DNA from: Patiria pectinifera
Taxonomy: Eukaryota; Echinodermata; Asteroidea; Valvatida; Asterinidae
Direction: 5' to 3'
Assembly: GCA_029964075.1 (NCBI GenBank)
Contig: CM057142.1
Coordinates: forward strand, 31,684,392 to 31,748,391
Length of the DNA stretch: 64,000 nt
The notes beneath the pieces were generated by a model. That model was not told the DNA's origin. It saw only the letters and a program-made list of their open reading frames with translations, and made no database searches. Of the stretch, positions 43,484 to 53,444 are shown one piece after another (position 1 is the stretch's first letter; each line of letters opens with the position of its first letter). The position numbers and the translations under genes are program-made.

Positions 43484-43631
43484 CCCAAACCCCTTCAGTG
43501 ATTTACTAGGAACCTGCCTCACTCTTGTGCTATCCAACAGCATAATGAGTTTACTAGTGCAGTACTCACTCCAACAGATTCCAACAAAAAAAAGGGCAGT
43601 TGGATTTTAAAGGGTTGGGGTGGTTAGGTTT
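43484..43631. mobile_element. TTAA-flanked CCCTAACC element, copy 7
   Basis: TTAA on both sides (43480-43483, 43632-43635). The left end is CCCAAACCCC and the right end GGGTTGGGGTGGTTAGG. The core has CCAACAGATTCCAACA and complementary TTGGATTTTAAAGG, with a subterminal ACTAGGAACC word seen in other copies as GGTTCCTAG. Confidence 0.65.
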
Positions 43632-43639
43632 TTAATGTG

Positions 43640-44925
43640 ACATTGTGTGAATCCCCGAGGCTCAGAAGTGCTCATCAAGAACAAGCCAGTAAAATTGATG
43701 ATCTGTCCCCATAAAAAAAAGGATCTCCGTGTGAAAAAAACCACCTTAGTAGTGGACCTTAGTAGCTTTGTTTTTCATTCATAACCTGTATCATCGCATC
43801 AATCTGGTCTAGTCTGAACCGTCTTACACAAACCTGATGCATATCCATACATGTCCATGAAAGATGTAAGATACACCCTTGCTTATATTTTTTTGCTGAT
43901 AAAATGCTTCAGTTTTGTGTCCATTCCAATTCTCAGTCGGTCTAAGTTAGACTGAATACCACACTATAAAGTACATGTAATATCCCTATACCTAATCCGA
44001 ACTTTAGGTATCAGGGTGTATAATACTATGTAAATACATGTATTCCGCAGTGTACGTTCAACACTAATATATATACTCCATAATACTCGGACGTCTTTGA
44101 ATCTACTTGTACTATTGCATGTTGAATAATTATTGCTGTTTGATCATGCTCAAATTCAATTGAACATTCGGAATGTCAGAGTAAATATTTACGTCATGGT
44201 ATGGATGCATGCTTTTACATTTCAGAATAGAGAATTCCTTTTCTTGTTGCACTTACGTAGTCCAATACTTATGCATGCTAAGGACATAATGGGCACACCG
44301 CATCCATGGGGTATTTGTAAACCTCAGATACGTCTACGATTCGGCTCATGATGCACCGGTATTTGAAATTCTGCAATGTGGTACATGTGAAGAAACTGAC
44401 AGTTCTTGTACACTTCTCAGTCATGTGTTGCTAGAAACTTCAGTAGTTTAAAAGAAGAAGTTTATTGAGGATTTGCATCCACGTTACATAATGATGTGAA
44501 CGTTGCAAGATCTGCCGTTTTGGATGTCTAGCGTGCTCGATCGATCATACAGTACATGTACATTGCATTATGCGTAACATGCATGCTCTGCGGTATTTTC
44601 CACGGTCAATATCTGATTTTTCTCCCAAATATCATTGGTTAACCCCAAAAAAATAGAACAGAAAGTGAACGATAACAAAACAAGCTTTAATTTGATATGT
44701 GTCTGCAGTGTCTCAAACACCTTGGCGAGTTCTGAGTATTTATCACTGGGGTCTATGGCAGTTTTGTTCAGCAGTCCGCAACCGTAGACGTCCATTATGG
44801 CGAGCGTGTGGGTGACCACTGACCTGTGACGTCACGCGAGACACCTCAATAATTGCGCATGACATTCATGCATACATCTCGTGTACAAGGTAGAATAGCT
44901 GTTGGTAGTATAAAATACAACATAC
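43640..44925. other. intergenic, no gene recognised
   Basis: AT-rich DNA with ACATGTACAT words near 44553-44565. Short frames only; nothing supported. Confidence 0.5.
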
Positions 44926-44929
44926 ATGT

Positions 44930-45160
44930 AGTTTGAGGGGAAGCAGTGCAACAGTTCGTCCCTAGGTGCTGGCTGATTGGACTGCCTCCCAACCCAAAGT
45001 GGAGGAAGGTAGTCCAAATCACCCTACACTGAGAGATCGGTAATTTACACTGCGTCCCCAAAATGAAGGCTTACTCTGGTGGGGCTCAAACCCATGACCT
45101 CCTGTTTACTAGTCCACACATCTTACCACACAACAACTGAGCTTGCCAGGTGGCCGGTTC
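44930..45160 (-). mobile_element. tRNA-derived SINE
   Basis: On the minus strand the 5' part reads GCTCAGTTG.. (A-box side), an anticodon-like GGACTAGTAAACAGG and a B-box-like GGTTTGAGCCCC ahead of ACCA. It is followed by a non-tRNA body (GGGGACGCAGTGTAAATTAC, GGGTGATTTGGACTACC). This tRNA head plus unrelated body is SINE architecture. A second copy was not found in the window, so the family status is inference. Confidence 0.55.
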
Positions 45161-45271
45161 GAGTCGGATGTAGCAACGGGTACTGGGAAGGGCAAGACCC
45201 AATGTAAAAACTGCATCTCCCGCCGCAATTTCATCTTATAGGCCTATAACATGTTGGGTTTTTTTCATTGA

Positions 45272-45517
45272 CCCTAACCCCTATGCTCTTTTTGCTAGGA
45301 AGTTAGAACCATCCTCAATCCTCCAAAATTGTGCACTTATGTTCAAATGAAGGATACCCAGTGCCACAGTCCTTCAAAATCGTCTGAGAGTCCTGCCTCT
45401 CAAAATGCATTCATCCTCAATACTCCAAAATCCTCTTCTTCAAACACTATTCATCCCCAATCCTCCAAAATCCTCCAAAACTGCCAGGAGGATAGAGGGG
45501 GATTGACGAGGGTAGGG
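45272..45517. mobile_element. TTAA-flanked CCCTAACC element, copy 8
   Basis: The left flank is TTGA (45268-45271, degenerate TTAA), the left end CCCTAACCCCTATGC and the right end GAGGGTAGGG followed by TTAA. The core repeats TCCTCAATCCTCCAAAATCC four to five times, the complement of the word in copy 2, so it lies in opposite orientation. Confidence 0.7.
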
Positions 45518-45529
45518 TTAATCCTCATG

Positions 45530-46518
45530 CATATTTAGTTTCCTTATTAAATGTGGATAAATGCATGAGGTGTAGTAGTATGCACAACACCATGATTGCG
45601 GTGTACTCATAATATGTGCCCAGATTAGGAAAAATAATGGTAGAATTTGAAGGGAAACTTTAGCTTGTATTGTACCATAATAGTGTATGGTATAAGCTTT
45701 TACCTGTTTTGTTACTGAAATTTATATAAAAAAAAATTATAGTGGTTAAAAATCAAGTCAATTATGATTGAGATTGTTGTAAGCATGACACTTGTTACTC
45801 AGATTTTTAATCCTCCTATTTACTTGACAATTCTTACTAAAAACAAAATGGCATTTTTCATGTGTAAATTGGATTGTTTTTTCTTTTTATCCCAGTAAGA
45901 TTTGTGGGTCTTGGGTGGGCAATCCGTAGTTTCAGAACTAGATACTGTAGCCTTTTTTCTAATAACTGATTCCTCTATTTATACTTCTCATAGATGTTTA
46001 ATATGCTTGCCTTTATTGAATGCACTGTGATTTGTACACATTTTCCTTTTTTGCATAAGTAGTGCTGTTTACGGTATTATTAGCAAATTCGTATTTGTGC
46101 AGAAGTGGACAATCTCTCATGGTTGTGCATTACATTATAAGCCACTTATTGTGTATACCAGTATTGTGTTAGAAACTGTGGGAACTTTTGAATTTTAGCA
46201 AATATGCCTTTACAGGCTTCGGCTATTTTCCCTTTTGATATACTTTTATGAAGCCCTTTCATGAAGAGCCCAACTGAATCAAACAAAGCGTAAACAGAAA
46301 CCAAGATTAATCCTATACAGCTACAAGAAAATCACGTTCAGATTACGAAACTCATCAAAAATGAGCCATCCTTCACAGACAATTTTGGAGTAGAGTAGAG
46401 CTGTACTCCTCGTCAGCGTGTTTAGTTATAGCACCAGAAACTCTTCTGAGTTTGATGGCTTATCATTGTGATATTGTACATGTACATGTATAGAAAACGT
46501 GCCTCCACAAAAATGATA
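45530..46518. other. intergenic, no gene recognised
   Basis: AT-rich DNA without a coding block or delimited element. Confidence 0.5.
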
Positions 46519-46520
46519 TA

Positions 46521-46959
46521 CAGGGTGGTCAAAAATTAACCCGGAATGGCATACTTCCACTTCCCTGAGACTCGAACCACATATACCAATGCATGGAACA
46601 TCTTTTTAGAAGAAAAATGAAACCAAGATCGCCCGATTCCGTCCAGTAGTTTTTGCTTTAGAGCCTATTTTGTGAAGCAAGGTGGGGTCATTTTTATCCC
46701 GATGAATTACTAAACCGCGCCCGGGAATTTGACTTACATTGTTATATTGATAGAGGGATTATTATGTAATAATACCCAGTCATGAAAGAAGTGTGCCTCA
46801 CAAAATAGACTCTGCAGCAAAAACTACTGGACCAAATCAGGAGATTTATCATAATTCTTCTAAAAGGATTCTCCATCAGTTGGTACAGGTGGTTTGAGTC
46901 TCAAGGTAGTGGAAATATGCCGTTCCGTTATTTTTTTTTTTGGGGGGGGACCAACCCTG
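46521..46959. mobile_element. Tc1/mariner-like foldback MITE
   Basis: TA on both sides, ends CAGGGTGGTC / GACCAACCCTG, and long inverted arms. GGCATACTTCCACTTCC with GAGACTCGAACCAC recurs in complement near 46895-46925, so the arms are at least 100 bp with mismatches. CAGGGTG-type ends with TA duplication are usual for mariner-type elements. Non-coding. Confidence 0.75.
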
Positions 46960-47090
46960 TATTAATTGTTTTCTTAAATAAGCATCCTTCTATTTGTTTG
47001 CTCCAAATCAGTTGTTTGCTCCAAAACTGGGGCATAAAGTTAGTGTGGAGTCAGCATAGTACATTGTTTTAAACAGGGAATACTGTTGAT

Positions 47091-47573
47091 GTCCCCTAAC
47101 GTGGCGCGGTCCCCAGCGTGGCGCACTGTGATTTTTCGCCTACAAGTACAGTGCCTTGCTAGAGTAAACGTTTTACCTTGAATTTCACAGTGAGTGAAAT
47201 TTCATCAAGCTCTAAAACATTTATCAACCTTAGGAGTTTATATACCCGTTACAAAGTTACGAGAGAAAGTTTTACGTTGGCGTGATTTTCCCTTTTTAAA
47301 ATGTGGCCCCAAAAAGGAAAAGACAAAAAAAAAACCGAAAAAAAGAAAGAATATAATGTTCTGACAAACATGATAATGCTTAGTCAGAATTTCTCAACTT
47401 TAAAATCTTAAATATTCACTCGGAAATTTCTGGGATCAACATCGAGCATTATTTAGGTAAATGCCCTAGTACCAGTATTTAACCGAATGAATTGGAAGCT
47501 TATCACAAAGAGGTTTGGCAACACTGTGTGAGGAAAGTTGGGGGAAACGTCAAAATGCGCCGCGTTAGGGGAC
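47091..47573. mobile_element. inverted-repeat element with GTCCCCTAACG ends
   Basis: The left end GTCCCCTAACGTGGCGC and right end GCGCCGCGTTAGGGGAC are complementary over 17 bp with one mismatch. The interior is about 480 bp, AT-rich and non-coding. Related end sequences (GTGCGCCACATTAGGGAAC at 52869, GTGCGCCGCATT at 53056) indicate a family. No target duplication was seen. Confidence 0.5.
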
Positions 47574-47582
47574 TCCACTTAA

Positions 47583-47971
47583 GGCCAAAAAAAAAAAGTC
47601 TCCGGTTTCTGGTATGCGCGCGCGTCGCCGTAGCCATGCGCGTCGGCAAAATGAAAAACTTTTTTTTTCAATGAAAGATGATGCCTCAAAACCGCCAAAC
47701 TCACTGGTTTAACTGGAATTCTGCTGCTGCGCAATTTCAACGTGTTTTTAGATGGGGTTATGATCGAGAATAAGCTTTATGTGGCCTCTCTGGACTCCCA
47801 TATATTTGCACTAAGTTTAGTCGGGCACCATTTGCAGTCACCAGCCGACATTTGAAGCAAAAAAGTCAGGTAAAAAAAAAAAAGTCAGGTAAAAAAAAAA
47901 AAAAAGCCGCGTCGCCGCACCACTTTTTGGACAAGCTCCATACCAGAAACCGGAGACTTTTTTTTTTGGCC
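47583..47971 (-). mobile_element. Harbinger-like MITE, copy 5
   Basis: Complete copy in reverse orientation, bounded by TAA on both sides (47580-47582, 47972-47974). Inverted ends as in the other copies. The interior shows a duplicated A-run/GTCAGGTAAAA segment (47866-47905). Confidence 0.9.
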
Positions 47972-47979
47972 TAATGAAG

Positions 47980-49055
47980 AAGCGTTATTAATAACCGTTG
48001 TTATCAGAAACCCCATGCATGGTTTTAAATGCATGGTCCACACAGACGTGTTAAAAAGTCATCAAGCCTGGTGGAAGAAGCGTCGCTGCTGGAGTTAAAA
48101 ATATCGAACAGGAAACCTGACCACGTACATCCACAATGTCTGTTCATGGCCTTACCTGTCATCTAGTTGATGTTTTTCTGCTCATTAGGCGGCAGTTCAG
48201 GCCTAATTGCTGCGACCACCCCTTCTGTCTTGGTTTAATTGGTTGTAGTGGAGCATGTGACAGAGCACATTTTGTTATGTAGTACAGTATTTATCATTAT
48301 TGTTAAAAGTATTGAAAAGTGTACATTGTGATGGTTTAATCATGGTTTAAACAATGGCTCAGTCCATAAGGCCAAGTAAAAACAAAAACTAGTTTCTCGT
48401 CCGAACGTTTTGAAGAAAAGGAGAACGCGGGCTCTTTTTTTCCTTGCAAATGACGGATTCAAGATGGCGGTTGGTCTGTTTTTCAAAACAACCACCGCAT
48501 TCATGCGATTTTTCCCTCTAAGAAGGCAGATACTATTTTTTCCCCCAAAATTTGTATCACCTTTCTAGCTTTTTAACCTCAAAATGGCTACTCACTCATA
48601 TTGGACACAAGACACAAGATATTTCTGATGGGGAAAATATCAGACAATACGGCAGATTTCACTGTTATGGTTAAATAAGTGAAAATTAAAAAAAAACAAA
48701 ACACATTGATACGGCATGAAAAAAAAAGATGCGGGCAAGGACGAAAAACTGGAGTTTTGTTATTCGGCCTGTAAATGTGGTTCATATAATTGTAAATGAA
48801 ATTCTGGTGTAAACGTGAACACGATTGTTTGGTTAACATGGTATAATAAACAAGAAGTATTTTAATATGGCATAACAGGGGTAAAATGGAAACATTGAAA
48901 TCATAACCACTGTTTGAATGCTGTACTTTTGTCTTTGCCCACTCGAGATTCTCTTGAAATGTGTTGCGAAGTGATGAAGACATTTCAGAAAAAAAAAGAT
49001 ACACTAGAATGTATCAGTTTGGTTCAATATTTGCTGTAGCATGAATCTCGGTGAT
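47980..49055. other. intergenic, no gene recognised
   Basis: Includes a minus-strand open frame of 138 codons (48588-49004) with no recognisable domain, no codon bias I can detect and many Phe/Ile/Tyr residues, as expected from AT-rich non-coding DNA. Confidence 0.5.
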
Positions 49056-50285
49056 TTTTATGCCCCGGCGAAGCCGAAGGGCATACTGTTTCTGTCATGT
49101 CCTTCCGTGTGTGTGTGGGTGTGTGGGTGTGTGTGTGTGTATGTCACACTTTTGCTTTCATCATGATAGCTCAAGATAGACTTGATGGATTGTCATGAAA
49201 CTTGGCATTTAGTTTGATAGTGGATTCCCCAAGAAGCCTTTTGAATTTGAGGGCTACATGTACAAGGTCAAGGTCAATATGGCTAAAACAAAAGAAAATG
49301 CTTTCATCAAGATAACTCAAGATAAACTCGATGGATTGTCATGAAACTTAGCAGGTAGTTTACTAGTGGGTTCCCAAAGAAGCCTATTGAATTTGGGGGT
49401 TACTGGTCAAAGGTCAAGGTCAATATGGCTAAAACAAAAGAAATGCTTGTCATCACGATAACTCAAATTAGCATTGATGTATTGTCATGAAACTTTAAAG
49501 ATGGCTTGCTAGTGGAACCTTCGAGAAGCCTATTGAATTTGGGGTTTACAGGTCAAAGGTCAAGGTCAATATGGCTAAAACAAAAGAAATGCATTTCATC
49601 ACGATAACTCAAGGAAGACTTGATGGATTGTCATAAAACTTGACAGGTGGCTTGCTAGGGGTACGCCCAAGAAGCCTATTGAATTTGGGGGTTACCAGTT
49701 AAAGGTCAACGTCAATATGGCTAAAACAAAAGAAATGCATTGTGATAACGTAAACAAAAGAAATGCTTGTCATCACGATTACTCAAATTAGCATTGATGT
49801 ATTGTCATGAAACTTTAAAGATGGCTTGCTAGTGGAATCCCCAAGAAGCCTATTGAATTTGGGGGTTACAGGTCAAAGGTCAAGGTCAATATGGCTAAAA
49901 CAAAAGAAATGATTGTCATCACGATAACTCAAATTAGCATTGATGTATTGTCATGAAACTTTAAAGATGTTTTGCTAGTGGAACCCTCAAGTAGCCTATT
50001 GAATTTGGGGGTTACAGGTCAAAGGTCAAGGTCAATATGGCTAAAACAAAAGAAATGCTTGTCATCACGATAACTCAAGGAAGACTTGATGGATTGTCAT
50101 AAAACTTGACAGGTGGCTTGCTAGGGGTACGCCCATGAAGCCTATTGAATTTGGGGGTTACCAGTCAAAGGTCAAGGTCAATATGGCTAAAACAAAAGAA
50201 ACACTTGTCATCACGATAACTCAATTTAGACTTGGTGTATTGTCATGAAACTTGTCAGGTAGCTTACAAGTGGTACATCTCTTTC
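49056..50285 (+). repeat. 146-bp tandem array with TCAAGGTCA in each unit
   Basis: The leader (TATGCCCCGGCGAAGCCG, then a GT-rich microsatellite to about 49142) is followed by seven to eight units. The word TCAAGGTCA lies at 49268, 49414, 49560, 49706 (mutated to TCAACGTCA), 49880, 50026 and 50172. Spacing is exactly 146 bp except for one step of 174 caused by a 28-bp insertion near 49740. Units share ATGGCTAAAACAAAAGAAA, GATGTATTGTCATGAAACTT and GAAGCCTATTGAATTTGG. Non-coding; part of a repeat type that appears to have a defined leader. Confidence 0.9.
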
Positions 50286-50289
50286 TACT

Positions 50290-51120
50290 TCATTTTGTAG
50301 GATCTTGTTGTTTTTCACTTCACATTTAATTACACAACACTTACCCTGTGAAACCAGTTGTAATTCAGAGGGAGGGGGGTGCCACAGGTCAAGATCAGTG
50401 TTAACTTATAAACAAATCAATGGTTATGTAACTGAATAGTCCCACAGCCAGATAGCTCGTATAAATTATCATATCAAGAGGGTGGCAGTGTGTCAAGTTA
50501 TGGGACGGTTGGGGTGGAGGGGCATTTGTGTTGGAAGACACACTTTTCTTGTTTGTGTTGCTTTGATGTTGTGTTCTGCGCGCCGAAGGAGTGTGCATTG
50601 GCATATTTTGTTTGGTACCTGACGCCAACAGCTCAACACATTCAAACCAACAGATCGGCATCAGCCATAATTGCATTCGAAGCACTTAGAGCTGTTGGGT
50701 TCTTAAGCTGGCATTCAGTTTAGATAAACAATGGATGGACAAATGGGAATACAACAATCTAAAGAGCTTGAATAATGGGAAGTGACTGTGAAGAACAGTC
50801 GAGGCTTTTTGTTGGATGCTGCATCATCAATCACTGACCGTGTGATGATTGGGGTTTAATATTGAGACCCAATTAATATTGCAGCCTGATCTTTACCTCA
50901 CGCCAGTCACAGCCGGCAGTTTAGCCTCATCTGTCGTGGTATAATGAAATAGGCCAGGCTTTCAGAGACCTTATTTACTATTATACATGTTATTGTGTTG
51001 GACAGGTCCCTCCCTGTTGCTCCTAACAACATGATCAAAGCAGGAGTAATAATTGGGCCCTGATAGTGAAGACTCGCACGATTGATAGCTGGGAGAAATA
51101 CATGTAAAAAAAAAACAGAA
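50290..51120. other. intergenic, no gene recognised
   Basis: No coding block, RNA gene or delimited element was seen. Confidence 0.45.
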
Positions 51121-51123
51121 CTG

Positions 51124-51203
51124 TATGACATTTAGGCCTACTGTTAAATGAAGTGGCATTATAATATATGCCACTCCATTTAACAGTAGGCCTACATGTC
51201 ATA
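51124..51203. repeat. near-perfect 36-bp stem hairpin
   Basis: The left arm (TATGACATTTAGGCCTACTG..) and right arm pair over 36 positions with two mismatches around an 8-base loop (TATAATAT). Structurally it resembles a very young foldback element or a small-RNA precursor. No target duplication beyond the arms is obvious. Confidence 0.8.
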
Positions 51204-51411
51204 AATATTATTGAATAAGGGAATAAATGTGTGCTTCGGAGGTTTTTATCACTCTGTTTAAGACCACTTAGAGTCTGGGTGCTGATAATTTCCCGAGCCG
51301 ATGATTCAAGTCTCGAATTCAAAACTGTTTTGGTATGCCCGAGTTTAGTTCATCCATGTCATATTTTGTACATCGAGTACCGTGCCAAGAACCAATCTGC
51401 AAATCTTTTAA

Positions 51412-51583
51412 CCCTCCTCAACCCATTCATGCTTTAATTCACCCTAACGATCCCCAGACCAGCCTAACTCCAACACAAGGGTTTGATGGAGTCAAGCTAA
51501 TTAGTGCACAGTTTAATAGCACAGGGTGTTGGAATTCGCAAGGATGATGAAGGTTCCTAGTTAATCATCTTGGGAGTTCTAGG
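51412..51583. mobile_element. TTAA-flanked CCCTAACC element, copy 9
   Basis: TTAA on both sides (51408-51411, 51584-51587). The left end is CCCTCCTCAACCC and the right end GGGAGTTCTAGG, with the shared subterminal GGTTCCTAG. The core pairs CTCCAACAC with GTGTTGGA. 172 bp, non-coding. Confidence 0.6.
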
Positions 51584-51599
51584 TTAATGTACACGTAGA

Positions 51600-52295
51600 T
51601 TTAATCTCAGCAATGAAAGCTTTGACATTTTAGAATTCTGGTTAAAAAAAATTTGAGGGCAGGTCCCAAATATTGCATTAATTTGATTGTGTAATTTTGT
51701 TTTTCATGTGCTAAAAAGTACAACACAATTTTCACCTTTGGTGATTTTATATTTGCAGTGGATGTGATAAACAGTGGCATTTTTATGTTTATAGTAGAAC
51801 AAAAGGCTAGATTTATACTCAATTTTTAAAAAAACCCTGAGAACTTGGCGAAGCTTGTTCATCTAACCAAACACATTTCGAAGGACATTTTCACAAAACA
51901 AAAGTGATACATACTCGTAGCTTAATCATAAATTGCATTTCTCCCTTTCAAGCTGCAGAATGTTTTTAATTTCTTCGTAATTGGTTCATGAATCTTTGAA
52001 ATTGTGTATTTTTTTGTTTTATCTCACAGGCAATATTTGTATGTATGTATGTATGTACATGTATGTAATTCTTGTGGTAAAGGTCTATTGGAATTGTATG
52101 AACATCCAATGATTATAATAAAATTGATGAATTAGTAATGTGGATGTAAAGGAATGGATGTTACATGTTCATTTTTTTCCAAAGTTTAATTATTAACTGC
52201 GATACTGGGTATGCGTTAAACAGCGTCCTATTGAAGGAGACTCAGAATGCCGATTCAACATAGTGATTAGGATATCATTCGATTCTATCAACAAA
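51600..52295. other. intergenic, no gene recognised
   Basis: AT-rich, with a GTAT tetranucleotide repeat at 52037-52065. Nothing else supported. Confidence 0.5.
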
Positions 52296-52299
52296 ACAA

Positions 52300-52610
52300 A
52301 CAATGGAAAGCACTCAGAGAGCGCAAACCTCCGCCATGGCTCAGAGAGCGCTAATTTCCCGCCATATTTTCAGCACACCCCCAAGGAATACTGGCAGAAT
52401 CCTTTACAAAAATCCTGGATCCGGCCCCAGATCCGGAACGCTTCCAAATTCTAATCGATTTGTACATGTACTTGTACCAAGGACCACCCCTAAAAACATT
52501 TTCATACCAATCCCTTTTTAACTTTTTGAGTTATTTTGTTAACAGACGAACCAAAGGCAACCAACCAACCAATGAAAACATACATGTAACCTCCTTGGCG
52601 GACATAACTA
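52300..52610 (+). repeat. interspersed element with GGATCCGG core and CTTTTTGAGTTATTTTG tail
   Basis: It carries GAATCCTTTACAAAAATCC, GGATCCGGCCCCAGATCCGG, TTGTACCAAGGACCACCCC and the tail ACTTTTTGAGTTATTTTGTT with ACAGACGAACC and ACCAACCAACC, ending CCTCCTTGGCGGA. This modular tail is a widespread repeat type in invertebrate genomes (from general knowledge, not checked). A comparable ACCGACC/ACCAACC tail is at 38110-38165. Confidence 0.5.
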
Positions 52611-53072
52611 GTAATTATCTCAGTTGTAAATTAATGTACATGTATTATAAGGGACATTTTGGTCAGAATTTCGACACAGGGTATTAATTCTGGTTCAAAT
52701 AGGAGCGTTTTGAAAATAACTTTCGATCCTCTAACCTGTTTGTATATGCCTACACGAGAACAAAGCGATGACACATTTCGGGATGTGTGTACCAACCTTG
52801 CCGTCTTTATGTGGACCTGACAACAAAACAGGTCCACATGGTATTTGGTATTTTACGAGACTTGCTCAAGTGCGCCACATTAGGGAACACGCAGCTGATT
52901 CTGTGCCAAAGTTTCCGGACGCCACGTTTCTAGATTTCGGACTAAATTTTATGGCACTGAAATTGTTCACAAAGGTTCAACAGCAAGCATATTTGACTGA
53001 ATGATTTGAAGTGCGGGAACACAACATGAGAAAAAAAAACGGGGAAAACGTCGAAGTGCGCCGCATTTTTTA

Positions 53073-53444
53073 GGCCAAAAAAAAAGTCTCCGGTTTCTGG
53101 TATGCGCGCGCGTCGCTGTAGCCATGCGCGTCGGCAAAATGAAAAAGGTAAAATTCAATGAAAGATGATGTCTCAAAACCGCCAAACTCACTGGTTTGAC
53201 TGGAATCCTGCTGCTGCACAATTTTAACGTGTTTTTAGATGGGGTGATGGTCGAGAATAAGCTTTATGTGGCCTCTCTGGACTCCCACATATTTGCACTA
53301 AGTTTAGTCGGGCACCATTTGCAGTCATCAGCCGACATTTGAAGCAAAAAAAATCAGGTAAAAAACAAAACAAAAGCCGACGGCGTCGCCGCACCACTTT
53401 TTGGGCAAGCTCCATACCAGGAACCGGAGACTTTTTTTTTGGCC
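53073..53444 (-). mobile_element. Harbinger-like MITE, copy 6
   Basis: Complete copy in reverse orientation with perfect TTA duplication (53070-53072, 53445-53447). It sits inside sequence resembling the right end of the 47091-47573 element (GTGCGCCGCATT..AGGGAACACCACT once the MITE is removed). Confidence 0.9.

Noticed and set aside
49056..50285. CRISPR array
   Set aside because: Whole 146-bp units are repeated, without unique spacers, in an animal genome.
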